64,000 nucleotides of DNA from an uncultured Lentisphaerota bacterium (GTDB lineage: Bacteria; Verrucomicrobiota; Kiritimatiellia; CAIQIC01), in the NCBI GenBank assembly GCA_903896925.1, contig CAITZM010000115.1, positions 1-64,000 on the forward strand, written 5' to 3'. Shown in pieces: positions 38,122 to 47,168 of the stretch. The position numbers and the translations under genes were made by a program. Each line of letters starts with the position of its first letter. Within the stretch, counting starts at the first letter, position 1. The notes beneath the pieces are model-generated. The model searched no databases, was not told where the DNA came from, and was given only the letters and a program-made list of their open reading frames with translations.

Positions 38122-40341
38122 TCACATCATCTGCAGCGCATCCACGTCCACGGAACAGTCCACATCGCCGGGCCATTTGAAGGTTCCGAGCGCCTCGCGC
38201 AGCGGCTCGGCCACCTGCTTGGTCAACGGCGCGCGCAGGAGGATCTGGAAACGGTACAGGCCCTTGGCGCGGGCGAGCGGCGCGGGCATCGGGCCGGTCA
38301 GGATGACCTGCGGGCCGAGGCGCGGCTGGAGCTGCTTCACAAACTGCTCGCCGGCGAACTGGAGGCGCTGCTCCGACACGCCCTTGAGCGTCAGCACGAC
38401 GAGATGCGTGAACGGCGGATAGCTCAGCTCGCGCCGGCCTTCCAGCTCCTGATCGATGAAACCGGCATAGTCGAGCCGGCGTGCGGCCTGGATCGCCGGA
38501 TGGTGCGGCGTGAAGGTCTGCACGAAGACCTCGCCCTTGAGGTCGCCGCGGCCGGCGCGGCCGGCGACCTGCGTCAGCAGCTGGAAGGTGCGCTCCGACG
38601 CGCGGAAGTCCGGCTTGTGCAGGCTCATGTCGGCGGAAATGACGCCGACCAGCGTGACGTTCGGAAAGTCGAGGCCCTTGGCGATCATCTGGGTGCCGAT
38701 GAGCACGTCGATCTTGCCGCCGCGGAAATCGGTGAGGATGCGGCGGTGCGAACCCTTCTCGGTGGTCGTGTCGGAATCCATCCGCGTGACGCGCGCGATC
38801 GGGAAGAGCTTGTGCAGGATGGTCTCGATGCGCTGCGTGCCCAGGCCCGCGTACTTGAACGCCGGGTCGCGGCAGCTGGCCTCGGGGCACCGTTCCGGCA
38901 CGCGCTGGCGCGCGCCGCAGATGTGGCAGAGCAGCTCGTCGGTGGTCTTGTGGTACGTCAAGGCAACGCTGCACGAGCGGCACTGCGCCACATAGCCGCA
39001 CTTCGGGCAGATGAGCTGCGAGGCGTAGCCGCGCCGGTTGAGGAACAGCATCGTCTGCTCCGCGCGCTCGATGCGTAGGCGGATGGCGTCGATCAGGTCG
39101 CGAGAGAAGACGTTGATGTGCCCCTCGCGCTCGGCCTCGATGCGCATGTCCACCACGCGCACCGACGGCATCTGGCGGTGGTCCACCCGGGCGGGCAGTT
39201 CCGCCAGCGCGTACTTGCCGCGCCGCACGTTGGCGAACGACTCCAGCGCCGGCGTGGCGGACCCGAGCACAACGGCGCACTTTTCGAACACTCCACGGAC
39301 CACGGCGACGTCGCGCGCGTTGTAGCGCGGCGCCTCCTCCTGCTTGTAGGAGGGCTCGTGCTCCTCGTCCACGACGATCAGCCCGAGGTTGTGCACCGGC
39401 GCGAACACCGCGGAGCGCGGGCCGACGACGATGCGCGCCAGACCGTCATGGATGCGGTGCCACTCGTCGTGCCGCTCGCCCTGCGAGAGCCGGCTGTGCA
39501 GCACCGCGACGTCCTCGCCGAACCGGCCGCGGAAGCGCTCGATCGTCTGCGGCGTCAAAGCAATCTCCGGCACCAGCACGATCGCGCCCTGCCCGCGCTC
39601 CAGCGCGGTTTTGATCGCCTGCAGGTAGACCTCCGTCTTGCCGCTGCCCGTGACGCCGAACAGCAACACCACCGAGGGCGCCAGGGTCTCGATGGACTGC
39701 CGGATGATCTTGAGGGCGGCCTCCTGCTGCGGCATCAGCGTCGGCGCCTCGGTCCGCAAAAACGTCTGGTTGGCGAGCGGATCGCGCGTGAACCGCTCCT
39801 TGCTGATCAGCACGAAGCCCTTTTCCTCCAGCCCGTGGATCGCCGCCGGCGTCGTGTGCGCCGCGGTGGCGAGGTGGTTGAGGAAGGCCGGCCCGCCCCC
39901 GAGCAGCACGTCGAGCGCGACCGCCTGCTTGGGCGCCCGCTTGCGCAGTTCGAGCAGCGCCGCCGGGTCGCGGCTCTTCTCCGTCACCACGACCTGCAGC
40001 CGTTCGACAAACGCCGCGCCCTTTTTCCGGACCGCGCTCGGCAGGACCGTGCGCACCGCGATCTCGTAGGGCGCGAGGTAATAATCCGCCATCCAGCGCG
40101 CCAGCTTGAGCATCGTCTCGCTGACCACCGCCTTGCGCCCGGCGACGTCGCGGATCTCCTTCAGCCCCGTCCGTGATACCGACGCCAGCAAAGCGACCAC
40201 GTAGCCGCGCGCCTCGCTCTTGCCGAACGGGACGACCACCTGCGAGCCGACGTGGACGATGTCGCGCAGCGCCTCCGGAATCCGGTAGTCGAATTCCCGG
40301 TTGCGCGCGACCTCCACGATGACTCTGGCGAATTCGGCCAT
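38122..40341 (-). CDS. priA: Primosomal protein N' (replication restart helicase)
   Basis: 739 residues. Walker A (LLFGVTGSGKTEVYLQA), DEEH (VVDEEHEPSYKQEEAPRY), later helicase motifs (GTQMIAKGLDFPNV) and two zinc-binding cysteine clusters (CPKCGYVAQCRSCSV, CHICGARQRVPERCPE) are all present. PriA reloads the replisome at stalled forks. The start lies three bases after the stop of the ACP-like membrane gene and the stop six bases before mutY, so the three form an operon. Confidence 0.97.
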   Translation of the reverse strand: MAEFARVIVEVARNREFDYRIPEALRDIVHVGSQVVVPFGKSEARGYVVALLASVSRTGLKEIRDVAGRKAVVSETMLKLARWMADYYLAPYEIAVRTVLPSAVRKKGAAFVERLQVVVTEKSRDPAALLELRKRAPKQAVALDVLLGGGPAFLNHLATAAHTTPAAIHGLEEKGFVLISKERFTRDPLANQTFLRTEAPTLMPQQEAALKIIRQSIETLAPSVVLLFGVTGSGKTEVYLQAIKTALERGQGAIVLVPEIALTPQTIERFRGRFGEDVAVLHSRLSQGERHDEWHRIHDGLARIVVGPRSAVFAPVHNLGLIVVDEEHEPSYKQEEAPRYNARDVAVVRGVFEKCAVVLGSATPALESFANVRRGKYALAELPARVDHRQMPSVRVVDMRIEAEREGHINVFSRDLIDAIRLRIERAEQTMLFLNRRGYASQLICPKCGYVAQCRSCSVALTYHKTTDELLCHICGARQRVPERCPEASCRDPAFKYAGLGTQRIETILHKLFPIARVTRMDSDTTTEKGSHRRILTDFRGGKIDVLIGTQMIAKGLDFPNVTLVGVISADMSLHKPDFRASERTFQLLTQVAGRAGRGDLKGEVFVQTFTPHHPAIQAARRLDYAGFIDQELEGRRELSYPPFTHLVVLTLKGVSEQRLQFAGEQFVKQLQPRLGPQVILTGPMPAPLARAKGLYRFQILLRAPLTKQVAEPLREALGTFKWPGDVDCSVDVDALQMM

Positions 40342-40344
40342 GGC

Positions 40345-41043
40345 TCAATCCACTCCCAGGTCGCGGACAAAATGGGCGTCCTCGGAATAATTCGCTTCGG
40401 GGATGCCCAGCTGCTCGATCACAATGGCCTTCACCAGCTTGCTCACCGACTCACGTGTCCATTCGATCTGGTTCGACGTCAGCACCCACGGCGTCAAATC
40501 GCCCACGGTCTTGAAACGGGCCGGCACAGCGTGCGCCGAAGAGCGCGTACCGACCAGCAAACTCATGGACATAAACGACGCGACCAGAAAAGCGCACGCA
40601 AGACAAGTGGCCCCTGACCATAACGGACAGAATCCGCGCAGCAGGCCCAAGCCACCTAACAGGGACAAAAAGAATGCCAGAACAATTAGATTTTGCAGCC
40701 AGCGGGGCCGCGCCAGCTTGGGCCAGCCCCGCGCCTCCACGGCCGCCTTGAGTTGTGGCCAGAAGACACGGGCATCGCGGGTGTCAAACAAGTCGCTCAA
40801 GGGTGTGGCCGGCGCGATGGCGCGGCGTGGCTTCTGAGTGAGGCCCATCAGGGCGCGGCGCAGCAGGTAGAACGCGCGCTGCGTCTGGCAGGTGCGCGCG
40901 TCGGTCATCTCCAACTGGCGGCAGATCAGGTCCACCACCATCCCGGGCGTGACGGCCGCGGCGGCATCCGCATCAGAGATGCTGATCCCGAACGACTCCT
41001 CGAACGCCATGACCAACTCGACGCCATCCAAGCCCATGAACAT
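40345..41043 (-). CDS. Membrane protein with split, circularly permuted ACP-like halves
   Basis: 232 residues. Residues ~4-45 (GLDGVELVMAFEESFG, then ISDADAAAAVTPGMVVDLI) match the second half of acyl carrier protein, helices II-III. The last ~37 residues (ESVSKLVKAIVIEQLG, then EDAHFVRDLGVD) match its first half up to the DLGxD preceding the modified serine. The chain ends right there and begins right after it, so the phosphopantetheine Ser is absent (Gly4 takes its place). Two membrane helices (~115-132 and ~142-165) lie in the linker. GGAG stands five bases before the ATG. It leads the priA-mutY operon. Function is unknown; a membrane-tethered ACP-fold adaptor is inferred. Confidence 0.75.
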   Translation of the reverse strand: MFMGLDGVELVMAFEESFGISISDADAAAAVTPGMVVDLICRQLEMTDARTCQTQRAFYLLRRALMGLTQKPRRAIAPATPLSDLFDTRDARVFWPQLKAAVEARGWPKLARPRWLQNLIVLAFFLSLLGGLGLLRGFCPLWSGATCLACAFLVASFMSMSLLVGTRSSAHAVPARFKTVGDLTPWVLTSNQIEWTRESVSKLVKAIVIEQLGIPEANYSEDAHFVRDLGVD

Positions 41044-41343
41044 TTTTCTCCGGCGCGAGCATGCTGAACTTGCCCCGCCGCGTCAATCCCGCGCACACGC
41101 ACCACCGCGGCGCACTCAGAACGACACCCACCTCATCACGGCACCCGGGCGACAAGCGAGCCTAGAAGTCCACGCTGCCGTTCAACGGTAGCGGCATCCA
41201 GACTCTGACCTCTCCGCCATGCACCACACCACGCCGGTGACGTGCCGCAGCGGCAGCATTGCGCCAGCCAACCTTATCTCACCCCACCGCAGCCAGCCAG
41301 ACACCACCCACCACTCTGCCAACATCACTTTCCCTTCCGAAAC

Positions 41344-41528
41344 GTAATGGGTCACGTCCATAGGGGCGCCGCTGGCCTGTGGTGAGCTTGCCGGCCCTGA
41401 GCTTGTCGAAGGGTCGAACCGCCGACGGATTCGACATCTCGACGGGTTCGATGCAGGCACGCTCACCGCAGGCGGGCTTCGCAAGCGAAGCCCCTACAAA
41501 AGCCCCCCCCCCGTAACTGACCCATTAC
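41344..41528. repeat. 185-bp nested inverted-repeat element with 11-bp terminal repeats
   Basis: GTAATGGGTCA (41344-41354) and TGACCCATTAC (41518-41528) are perfect terminal inverted repeats. Inside, CCTGTGGTGAGC (41378-41389) pairs with GCTCACCGCAGG (41461-41472), and GGGCTTCGC/GCGAAGCCC forms a hairpin at about 41474-41493. The segment also carries the CTGAGCTTGTCGAAGGGTCG repeat found at ~53828 and ~54505. It looks like a non-autonomous (MITE-like) element. The rest of the 41044-41540 gap shows no gene. Confidence 0.65.
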
Positions 41529-41540
41529 TCCAAAACTACC

Positions 41541-41574
41541 TTGACACGCCAGCTACCTTGCGTTACTAGGTAGC
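41541..41574 (+). promoter_or_regulatory. padR promoter with overlapping operator
   Basis: TTGACA (41541-41546) is a perfect -35 box; a weak TACTAG follows after 17 bases. A perfect 7-bp inverted repeat, GCTACCT (41552-41558) and AGGTAGC (41568-41574), spans the spacer and -10. It ends only six bases before the padR ATG, a position that fits autorepression by PadR. Confidence 0.65.
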
Positions 41575-41580
41575 GACGTT

Positions 41581-41919
41581 ATGGACACCACGGATTATCA
41601 CCTGAACTGGGCGGTGCAGTTGCGGCGGGGGTGGCTGGAACTGTGCGTGCTCAATGCCCTCCAGGGCGGCGAGCGCTACGGCTACGACTTGGTGCGCGCA
41701 CTCGCGGCGCTGCCGGGGCTGGATGTCACCGAAGGTACGCTCTACCCCCTCCTCTCGCGCCTGCGCCTGACCGGCTTGGTATCCACCCGGCTTGAAGAGT
41801 CGTCCTCCGGACCGGCGCGCAAATATTATGCGCTGACGCCGCCCGGCCGCCGGGCGCTGGAGCGGATGAACCAGCACGTCGAAAACATGGTCGCACAAAG
41901 CCGCCAGTTGCGCGGCTGA
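41581..41919 (+). CDS. PadR family transcriptional regulator
   Basis: 112 residues. It has the PadR winged-helix with LELCVLNALQGGERYGYDLVRAL and the hallmark EGTLYPLLSRLRLTGLV, followed by the wing (SSGPARKYYALTPPGRRAL). PadR proteins are repressors that usually control the membrane protein encoded next to them. Here the downstream gene starts 15 bases later. The mRNA leader would be very short, and the inverted repeat in the promoter is a likely self-operator. Confidence 0.95.
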   Translation: MDTTDYHLNWAVQLRRGWLELCVLNALQGGERYGYDLVRALAALPGLDVTEGTLYPLLSRLRLTGLVSTRLEESSSGPARKYYALTPPGRRALERMNQHVENMVAQSRQLRG

Positions 41920-41934
41920 ACCAAGGGAATACAC

Positions 41935-44553
41935 ATGAAGAACTGGAGTGCTGCCGCACAACGTTGTTTTGAAGATTACTGTGAGCGCCGCCGCGCCGCG
42001 TTGCTCGCCGGCGGCGCCGATCCCGACGAGGTCTTCGCCAACTGGCGCACCCACGTCACCGAGGAGACCGTCGCCCGGCCTGGCGAGACCGTCACCGCCG
42101 AGGAGGTCTTCGAGATCCTCACCCGCCTGGATGTACCCGCCGAGGCGCCGCCCGCCAACCTGCCGCACGGCGCAGCGCCCAACGCGCCGTCCAAAGAGAA
42201 AAAGCCCTACCGGATCAACATCGCCGGCCTGATCCTGGTGGGCTTGTTCGGCGTGTTCCTGCCGGCGCTGACGCTGGTGGTCGAGGCGCTGACGGGGATG
42301 TGCGCGAGCATCGTCTTCGACCCTATCCCGACGTGGCTGCACGCGGTGTGCATCGCGCTGGTGCCGGCGAGCCTCTTTCTGACGCTCCACACCCTGCGCT
42401 CGCCGGAGCGTCCGCTGTGGCGCACAACCGGCTGGCTCAGCGGGCTGACGATGGGCATCGGGCTGTTCTACGTCTTCATGTTTTCCATCATCACACCCTT
42501 CGCCTTCGTCGGCATCATCGTCATGGGGCTGGGCCTCCTCCCGCTCTCCCCGTTGAGCGCACTGATCTGCGGCGTGTTCCTGCGTGTGCGGCTCGCGGGC
42601 GTGGCGCGCAAGGAGGCACGGACGCGGCCCGCCCCGCTCTGGCTGACCCTGCCGCTCGGCTGCGGCCTGATGCTCGCGCTCGCCGTACCCGGGATCATCA
42701 CGCAAGTCGGCGTGGGCATGGCCACCAACGGCGAACGCGAGGCCCGCATCCGCGGCATCGAGGTGCTGCGCCACTATGGCGACGAAAGCGCCCTGCTGCG
42801 CGAAAGCTATCTCCGCCGCAACGGCGAGGCCAACCCGCTCGACCTGCTCCTGAATTATTACTACCCGCCGGCCCCGCTGGAAAAAGTGCGCGACGTCTAT
42901 TATCGCGTCACCGGCCAGCCGTTCAACGCCGTGCGCCCGCCGACGTTCCGCAACCAGCGCGGCAGCCTCGTGTTCGATGGGCGTGACTGGGACTTCGACC
43001 AGGCCGGCGACCGCGTGTCGGCCAAGCTGCGCGGCCTGACGCTGGAGCAGTCGCGGCTCGACGGCAAGGTCGAGGCGCGCAGCGGCGCGGCCTATCAGGA
43101 ATGGACCCTGGTCTTCCGCAACGCTGCGCAGACGGAACGCGAGGCCCGCGCGCAAATTGTGTTGCCGCCCGGCGGTGTGGTCAGCCGTCTGACCCTGTGG
43201 ATCAACGGCGAGGAGCGCGAGGCCGCCTTCGGCGGTCGCAGCGAAGTGCGGGCGGCCTACCAGCAGGTCGTCGCGCGCCGCCGCGACCCGGTGCTGGTTT
43301 CCTACGCCGGGCCCGACCGCGTGCTCATGCAGTGCTACCCCGTGCCGGCCAACGGCGGCACGATGAAGGTGCGCCTCGGCATCACCCAGCCGTTGACGCC
43401 GCAGACCGACGGCCGCTGCCCGCTGGCGCTGCCGCGCTTCCTCGAGACGAACTTCGGCCTCGCGCCCAACCTGAAACACGCGGTCTGGTTCGAGGGTGAC
43501 GCCGAATTCACCGCCGGCACCACCCTGGCCCGCGAGCAGCTGGCAGGCGGCCGCTACGGCGCACGCGGCGACCTGCTCGCCGCGGCCGTCGAGGAACCGG
43601 TCGCCCTCAGCCTCACCAGCACCGCCATAGCCACCACGGCCTGGCACGCCGACGAGCGGGCGCCGGACAAGCCGGCGATCGTGCAACGCCTTGTGCCGGC
43701 AGCGTTGGTTGCGCCACAGCGCCTCGCGCTGGTGGTGGATGGTTCGATCCACATGCAGAAGCAGGCCGCCGTCATCCGCGCGCTGCTCGCGCGCCTGCCG
43801 GCGGGTCTGTCCACACAAGTCCTGCTCGCTTCCGACCGCGTCGAGACGCCGGCCCCGCAGGCCCTGCATTTTGCCGGCGGCTGCGACAACGTGCCGGCGC
43901 TGATCCGCGCCTGGGACTGGGCGGCCGAGCAACCCGGCGGCGCGGTGCTCTGGCTGCATGCGATGCAGCCGCTGGAATCCGAGGAAACCGAAGCGCTACT
44001 CCAACGCTGGCAGCGGCGCCCGAACGGACCCCAGGTGTTTTCCTATCAGTTCGGCCCCGGCGTGGATCGCATCGCCGAAAAGCTCGGCACGGCAGCCAAT
44101 TTCAGCGCCCTGCCCGTGGTACGCGGGCCGGAACTGGATCTCGAAGCGTTGCTGGCGGCGTGGGCCGGACGCGGTACGCCCTTGACGTGGGAGCGCACGC
44201 GCCTGAGCAACAGCGCGGCGCCTGGCGATGTGAGCGCCGGCTCAGCGCAGATCGTCCGGCTGTGGGCTGTGGACGAGATCAAGCGCCTGGCGCATTCCCG
44301 CGCTCAGGACGACCGCGCCCGCGCCGTAGCCTTGGCGAAAACCTGGCAACTGGTCACCGCGGTCTCCGGCGCCGTCGTGCTGGAAAACGCCGAACAATAC
44401 CGAGCGGCCAACCTGCAGGCCGTGGACCCGGCGACCACACCGGACATCGTGCCGGAACCGGGCACGCTGCTGCTCGCCATCTTCGGCGCATTGCTGCTCC
44501 TGATCTGGCGTACCTTCAGGCGGCACAGTTGGCGCCTGCCCTTCGCGCACTGA
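41935..44553 (+). CDS. PadR-coupled membrane protein with VIT/VWA-like domains and PEP-CTERM-type tail
   Basis: 872 residues. An N-terminal HAAS/DUF1700-like helical prefix (~1-65) is typical of PadR partners. About five membrane helices follow (~95-260), then a VIT-like beta domain (~375-500; LRGLTLEQSRLDGKVEARSG), a VWA-like domain whose metal site is degenerate (LALVVDGSIHMQ), and a C-terminal PEP-CTERM signal: PEP at 840-842, a hydrophobic helix and WRTFRRHS. The layout matches the PEP-CTERM/exosortase-associated VIT integral membrane family. AAGGGA lies six bases before the ATG. No exosortase gene is in the window. Confidence 0.72.
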   Translation: MKNWSAAAQRCFEDYCERRRAALLAGGADPDEVFANWRTHVTEETVARPGETVTAEEVFEILTRLDVPAEAPPANLPHGAAPNAPSKEKKPYRINIAGLILVGLFGVFLPALTLVVEALTGMCASIVFDPIPTWLHAVCIALVPASLFLTLHTLRSPERPLWRTTGWLSGLTMGIGLFYVFMFSIITPFAFVGIIVMGLGLLPLSPLSALICGVFLRVRLAGVARKEARTRPAPLWLTLPLGCGLMLALAVPGIITQVGVGMATNGEREARIRGIEVLRHYGDESALLRESYLRRNGEANPLDLLLNYYYPPAPLEKVRDVYYRVTGQPFNAVRPPTFRNQRGSLVFDGRDWDFDQAGDRVSAKLRGLTLEQSRLDGKVEARSGAAYQEWTLVFRNAAQTEREARAQIVLPPGGVVSRLTLWINGEEREAAFGGRSEVRAAYQQVVARRRDPVLVSYAGPDRVLMQCYPVPANGGTMKVRLGITQPLTPQTDGRCPLALPRFLETNFGLAPNLKHAVWFEGDAEFTAGTTLAREQLAGGRYGARGDLLAAAVEEPVALSLTSTAIATTAWHADERAPDKPAIVQRLVPAALVAPQRLALVVDGSIHMQKQAAVIRALLARLPAGLSTQVLLASDRVETPAPQALHFAGGCDNVPALIRAWDWAAEQPGGAVLWLHAMQPLESEETEALLQRWQRRPNGPQVFSYQFGPGVDRIAEKLGTAANFSALPVVRGPELDLEALLAAWAGRGTPLTWERTRLSNSAAPGDVSAGSAQIVRLWAVDEIKRLAHSRAQDDRARAVALAKTWQLVTAVSGAVVLENAEQYRAANLQAVDPATTPDIVPEPGTLLLAIFGALLLLIWRTFRRHSWRLPFAH

Positions 44554-44611
44554 ACACCCTGTCAGGCGGCAGGACAAAACCCGATCACAAACAAAACGAG
44601 AGGCTGCGAGT

Positions 44612-44848
44612 ATGAAACGATTCCGACCCATCCTTCTCATGACAGCGGGGCTCTGTCTGCTTGTCGGTGGGTTCATCTACAACGTGCTGTTCGCGGGCAT
44701 CCCTTACCAAGATCCGACTCCTGCAATGTCGGCCAGCTATGCTCGCCATGCAGGCATTGCCGCCGCCGTCTGCTGGACCGGAGCCGGAGCTTTTCTTTTC
44801 GGCAGTATTGCAGGCCTCATGCGATGGGTCAGCCGGCGGTCTTCGTGA
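44612..44848 (+). CDS. Small two-TM protein, unknown
   Basis: 78 residues with two hydrophobic helices (~7-28 and ~47-68) separated by a short polar loop (GIPYQDPTPAMSASYARH) and a basic C-terminus. AGAGG stands eight bases before the ATG. It lies 58 bases after the VIT/PEP-CTERM gene on the same strand and may be its third operon member. I recognise no family. Confidence 0.5.
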   Translation: MKRFRPILLMTAGLCLLVGGFIYNVLFAGIPYQDPTPAMSASYARHAGIAAAVCWTGAGAFLFGSIAGLMRWVSRRSS

Positions 44849-44997
44849 CCTGCTGTTGCTTGAGTAGGGCGACAAGAGTGTCGCCCCTCCGGGGGGCCCA
44901 GTCGAACAGAACACAGCTGGCTTCTGATTAGCGATGAGATCGCTACGCCCGGCTGGTCAGCCATGCAGACCGTTTCCAGCCGCGAAGTGGGGAGCGC

Positions 44998-45017
44998 TTT
45001 TCCCAAAAGCTTGGAAT
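44998..45017. repeat. Single TTTTCCCAAAAGCTTGGAA palindrome copy
   Basis: A diverged copy of the TTTCCAAG..TTGGAAA palindrome upstream of the outer-membrane protein gene. A partial left arm (CTTTTCCACG, 45030-45039) lies about 32 bases further on, suggesting a decayed pair. Confidence 0.5.
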
Positions 45018-45161
45018 CTTTCGCACAGCGCTTTTCCACGCCTCAGGTAAACGCCTTCTTTGTTCCCTTGGCCTGTAAAACGCGCTTGCGGCACGGCGGG
45101 GTTTTACGCTATGCAAATCGCCCGCATTCACCGTAGGGCGGTCAAAATGAACGGGGATATC

Positions 45162-45968
45162 ATGAACAAATCGATACGCGCAGTGTTGTTGATGGGTTTG
45201 GCGGTCACGTGCGCCGCGGGGGCGGCCGAGGACAAGTCCCTCGGCGTGACGGCCGACCTGACCCTGGCCTCGAAGTACATGACCGACGGCTTCAACGTCG
45301 GCGACAACCACGCGGCATATATGCCCTCGCTCGCGGTGGACACGAAGGTGCCGGGGTTTTACCTCCAGTTCTGGTCCGCGCTGCCGATGGAACGCAACCG
45401 CCAGCAATACGACGAATACGATTTCATGGCGCGCTATAGCCACGACTTTTTCGGGGGCTCGCCGCTCAAGCTCAACCTGCACGGCTACTACGATTACTGG
45501 GTTTATCCGCACGACGCATACACGACGGACAAAAACGGCGCGACCATCGCGGCGCAGAGCAAGCGCGGCCAGAAAGTCCACGCCGGCGTTTCGCTGCTGG
45601 AACTGCTGCCGGTCCTCGGCTCCCATCTCGTGCCGAGCTACAACTATTATTATTGGTTCCCCGACCAGAAGGATCTGTTCCAGGCCGGCGCGCATCACGA
45701 GCTGGCCTTGAGCTACACCCACGCGCTGCCGGTCTTCATCCCCGGCGCGAAGCAGCAGGATGTGACGCTGGGCGGCAGCTTGAACTATCACGACGGCGCC
45801 TTCGGCGTGGATAGCGGCTGGAGCCATACCACCGCGATGCTCGGCACCAGCGCCGAACTCCTCGGCTGCACCCTCAGCGCGAACGTCAACTACCAGTGGT
45901 CCTACATCGCCAGCGTGGATCCGGAAAACGAATTCTGGGCCATGCTCTCGCTCACGAAGAAGTTTTGA
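45162..45968 (+). CDS. Outer-membrane beta-barrel protein (TIGR02001-like)
   Basis: 268 residues. A signal peptide ends near CAAGAAE. SLGVTADLTLASKYMTDGFNV matches the opening of conserved barrel proteins of the TIGR02001 type. Alternating aromatic strands follow, and the chain ends KKF, with terminal phenylalanine. The ATG at 45162 (GGGG six to seven bases upstream) is preferred to the ATG at 45147 because the signal peptide starts there. Function is unknown. Confidence 0.75.
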   Translation: MNKSIRAVLLMGLAVTCAAGAAEDKSLGVTADLTLASKYMTDGFNVGDNHAAYMPSLAVDTKVPGFYLQFWSALPMERNRQQYDEYDFMARYSHDFFGGSPLKLNLHGYYDYWVYPHDAYTTDKNGATIAAQSKRGQKVHAGVSLLELLPVLGSHLVPSYNYYYWFPDQKDLFQAGAHHELALSYTHALPVFIPGAKQQDVTLGGSLNYHDGAFGVDSGWSHTTAMLGTSAELLGCTLSANVNYQWSYIASVDPENEFWAMLSLTKKF

Positions 45969-45974
45969 GCAGGC

Positions 45975-46232
45975 GGCAGGGGCGCAGGCTTGCTGCGCCC
46001 TCTCCACTGTTGTGTTTGACGCTCCGCTTCGTGGTGGCTTGTTGTTTCTCGAAGGAGCCGGCTGATTTCATGGCGGACATCGCGGCGCGATGTCCCTACC
46101 CAAGATGAATTCGCCGCAAGGTAGGGACGCCGCGCCGCGGCGTCCGCCATACACAGCGGCTCCACCCTACCGAGGCGCAAAGCAACCTCTTCATTCACAA
46201 AAATGGTGCGCAGCAAGACTGCGCCCCTACAC
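45975..46232. repeat. Repeat-rich intergenic segment with GGGGCGCAG...CTTGCTGCGCCC arms
   Basis: GGGGCGCAGGCTTGCTGCGCCC (from 45979) and GCGCAGCAAGACTGCGCCCCTAC (46207-46229) are arms of the family seen at 36931 and 52203, here ~200 bases apart. Between them lies a GGGACGCCGCGCCGCGGCGTCC hairpin (46124-46145). The segment fills the convergent gap between the barrel gene and nadC, with no credible gene inside. Confidence 0.6.
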
Positions 46233-46247
46233 CGCCACCGTGCCGGC

Positions 46248-47111
46248 TCAGATCATGAAATCCAGCGAGAGGTCGGCCGCCTGGGCCGAGTGGGTCAGGC
46301 TGCCGATGGAGATGGCCTGGATGCCGGTGACGGCGTAGGCGGAGACGTTGCCGAGCGTGATGCCGCCGGAGGCCTCGAGCTTGCAGCGGTTGGCGTTGAT
46401 CTCGACGCAGCGGCGGATGATCGCCGGCGGCATGTTGTCGAGCATCACCCAGTCGGGCCTGGCCTCCAGCACCTGCCGGAGCTCTTCCTCGTTCTCGACC
46501 TCGATCTCGACCTCCAGGTTGGGGAATTTCTGGCGCGCAACCCGCACGGCATCGCCGAGCTTGCCCGTGCCGTGCCGCCGCCAGAAGGCGATGTGATTGT
46601 CCTTGATCAAAATCCGGTCGTAGAGTGCGAGGCGGTGGTTGACGCCTCCGCCGCAGGCGACCGCGTACTTCTGCAGGCGCCGCAGGGTCGGCACGGTCTT
46701 GCGCGTGTCGAGGATCTGCACGCCGTACTGCTGCACGCGCTCGACGAACTGGCGGGTGAGCGTCGCGACCCCGGTCATCTGCTGGATGAAGTTGAGCGCC
46801 GTGCGCTCGGCGGTCAACAGGTCGCGGGCGCGGCCTTCGATCTGCAGAATCGTCTCGCCCGGTCCCACCACCTGGCCGTCGGGGATCAGGATCCGCGTGC
46901 GCACATGCGGGTCCACGATCTGGAAAACTAATTCGGCCACCGGGCCGCCGGCCACGATGTACTGCCCCCGCGAGACCAGGGCCGCGCTGGCGAGATCGTC
47001 CTCGCCCACCAGCGCTTCGCTCGTGTGGTCGCCCGGACCGACGTCCTCGATGAGCGCCCGGGAGATCAACTCGCGCACTTCGCGCTGTTCCAGATATTGC
47101 GGCAGATTCAC
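46248..47111 (-). CDS. nadC: Nicotinate-nucleotide pyrophosphorylase (carboxylating)
   Basis: 287 residues. DTRKTVPTLRRLQKYAVACGGG, NHRLALYDRILIKDNH and LEASGGI are the quinolinate/PRPP-binding motifs of NadC. It makes nicotinate mononucleotide from quinolinate in NAD synthesis. A GTG at 47111 with AAAGGA five bases upstream is the likely start; the frame open further upstream lies inside an interspersed repeat. It follows uvrB by 57 bases. nadA and nadB are not in the window. Confidence 0.95.
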   Translation of the reverse strand: MNLPQYLEQREVRELISRALIEDVGPGDHTSEALVGEDDLASAALVSRGQYIVAGGPVAELVFQIVDPHVRTRILIPDGQVVGPGETILQIEGRARDLLTAERTALNFIQQMTGVATLTRQFVERVQQYGVQILDTRKTVPTLRRLQKYAVACGGGVNHRLALYDRILIKDNHIAFWRRHGTGKLGDAVRVARQKFPNLEVEIEVENEEELRQVLEARPDWVMLDNMPPAIIRRCVEINANRCKLEASGGITLGNVSAYAVTGIQAISIGSLTHSAQAADLSLDFMI

Positions 47112-47123
47112 AGTAATCCTTTT

Positions 47124-47168
47124 CTGTAGTGGCGCCCTGAGAGCGCCGCCGGCGGCCACAGGCCGCCG

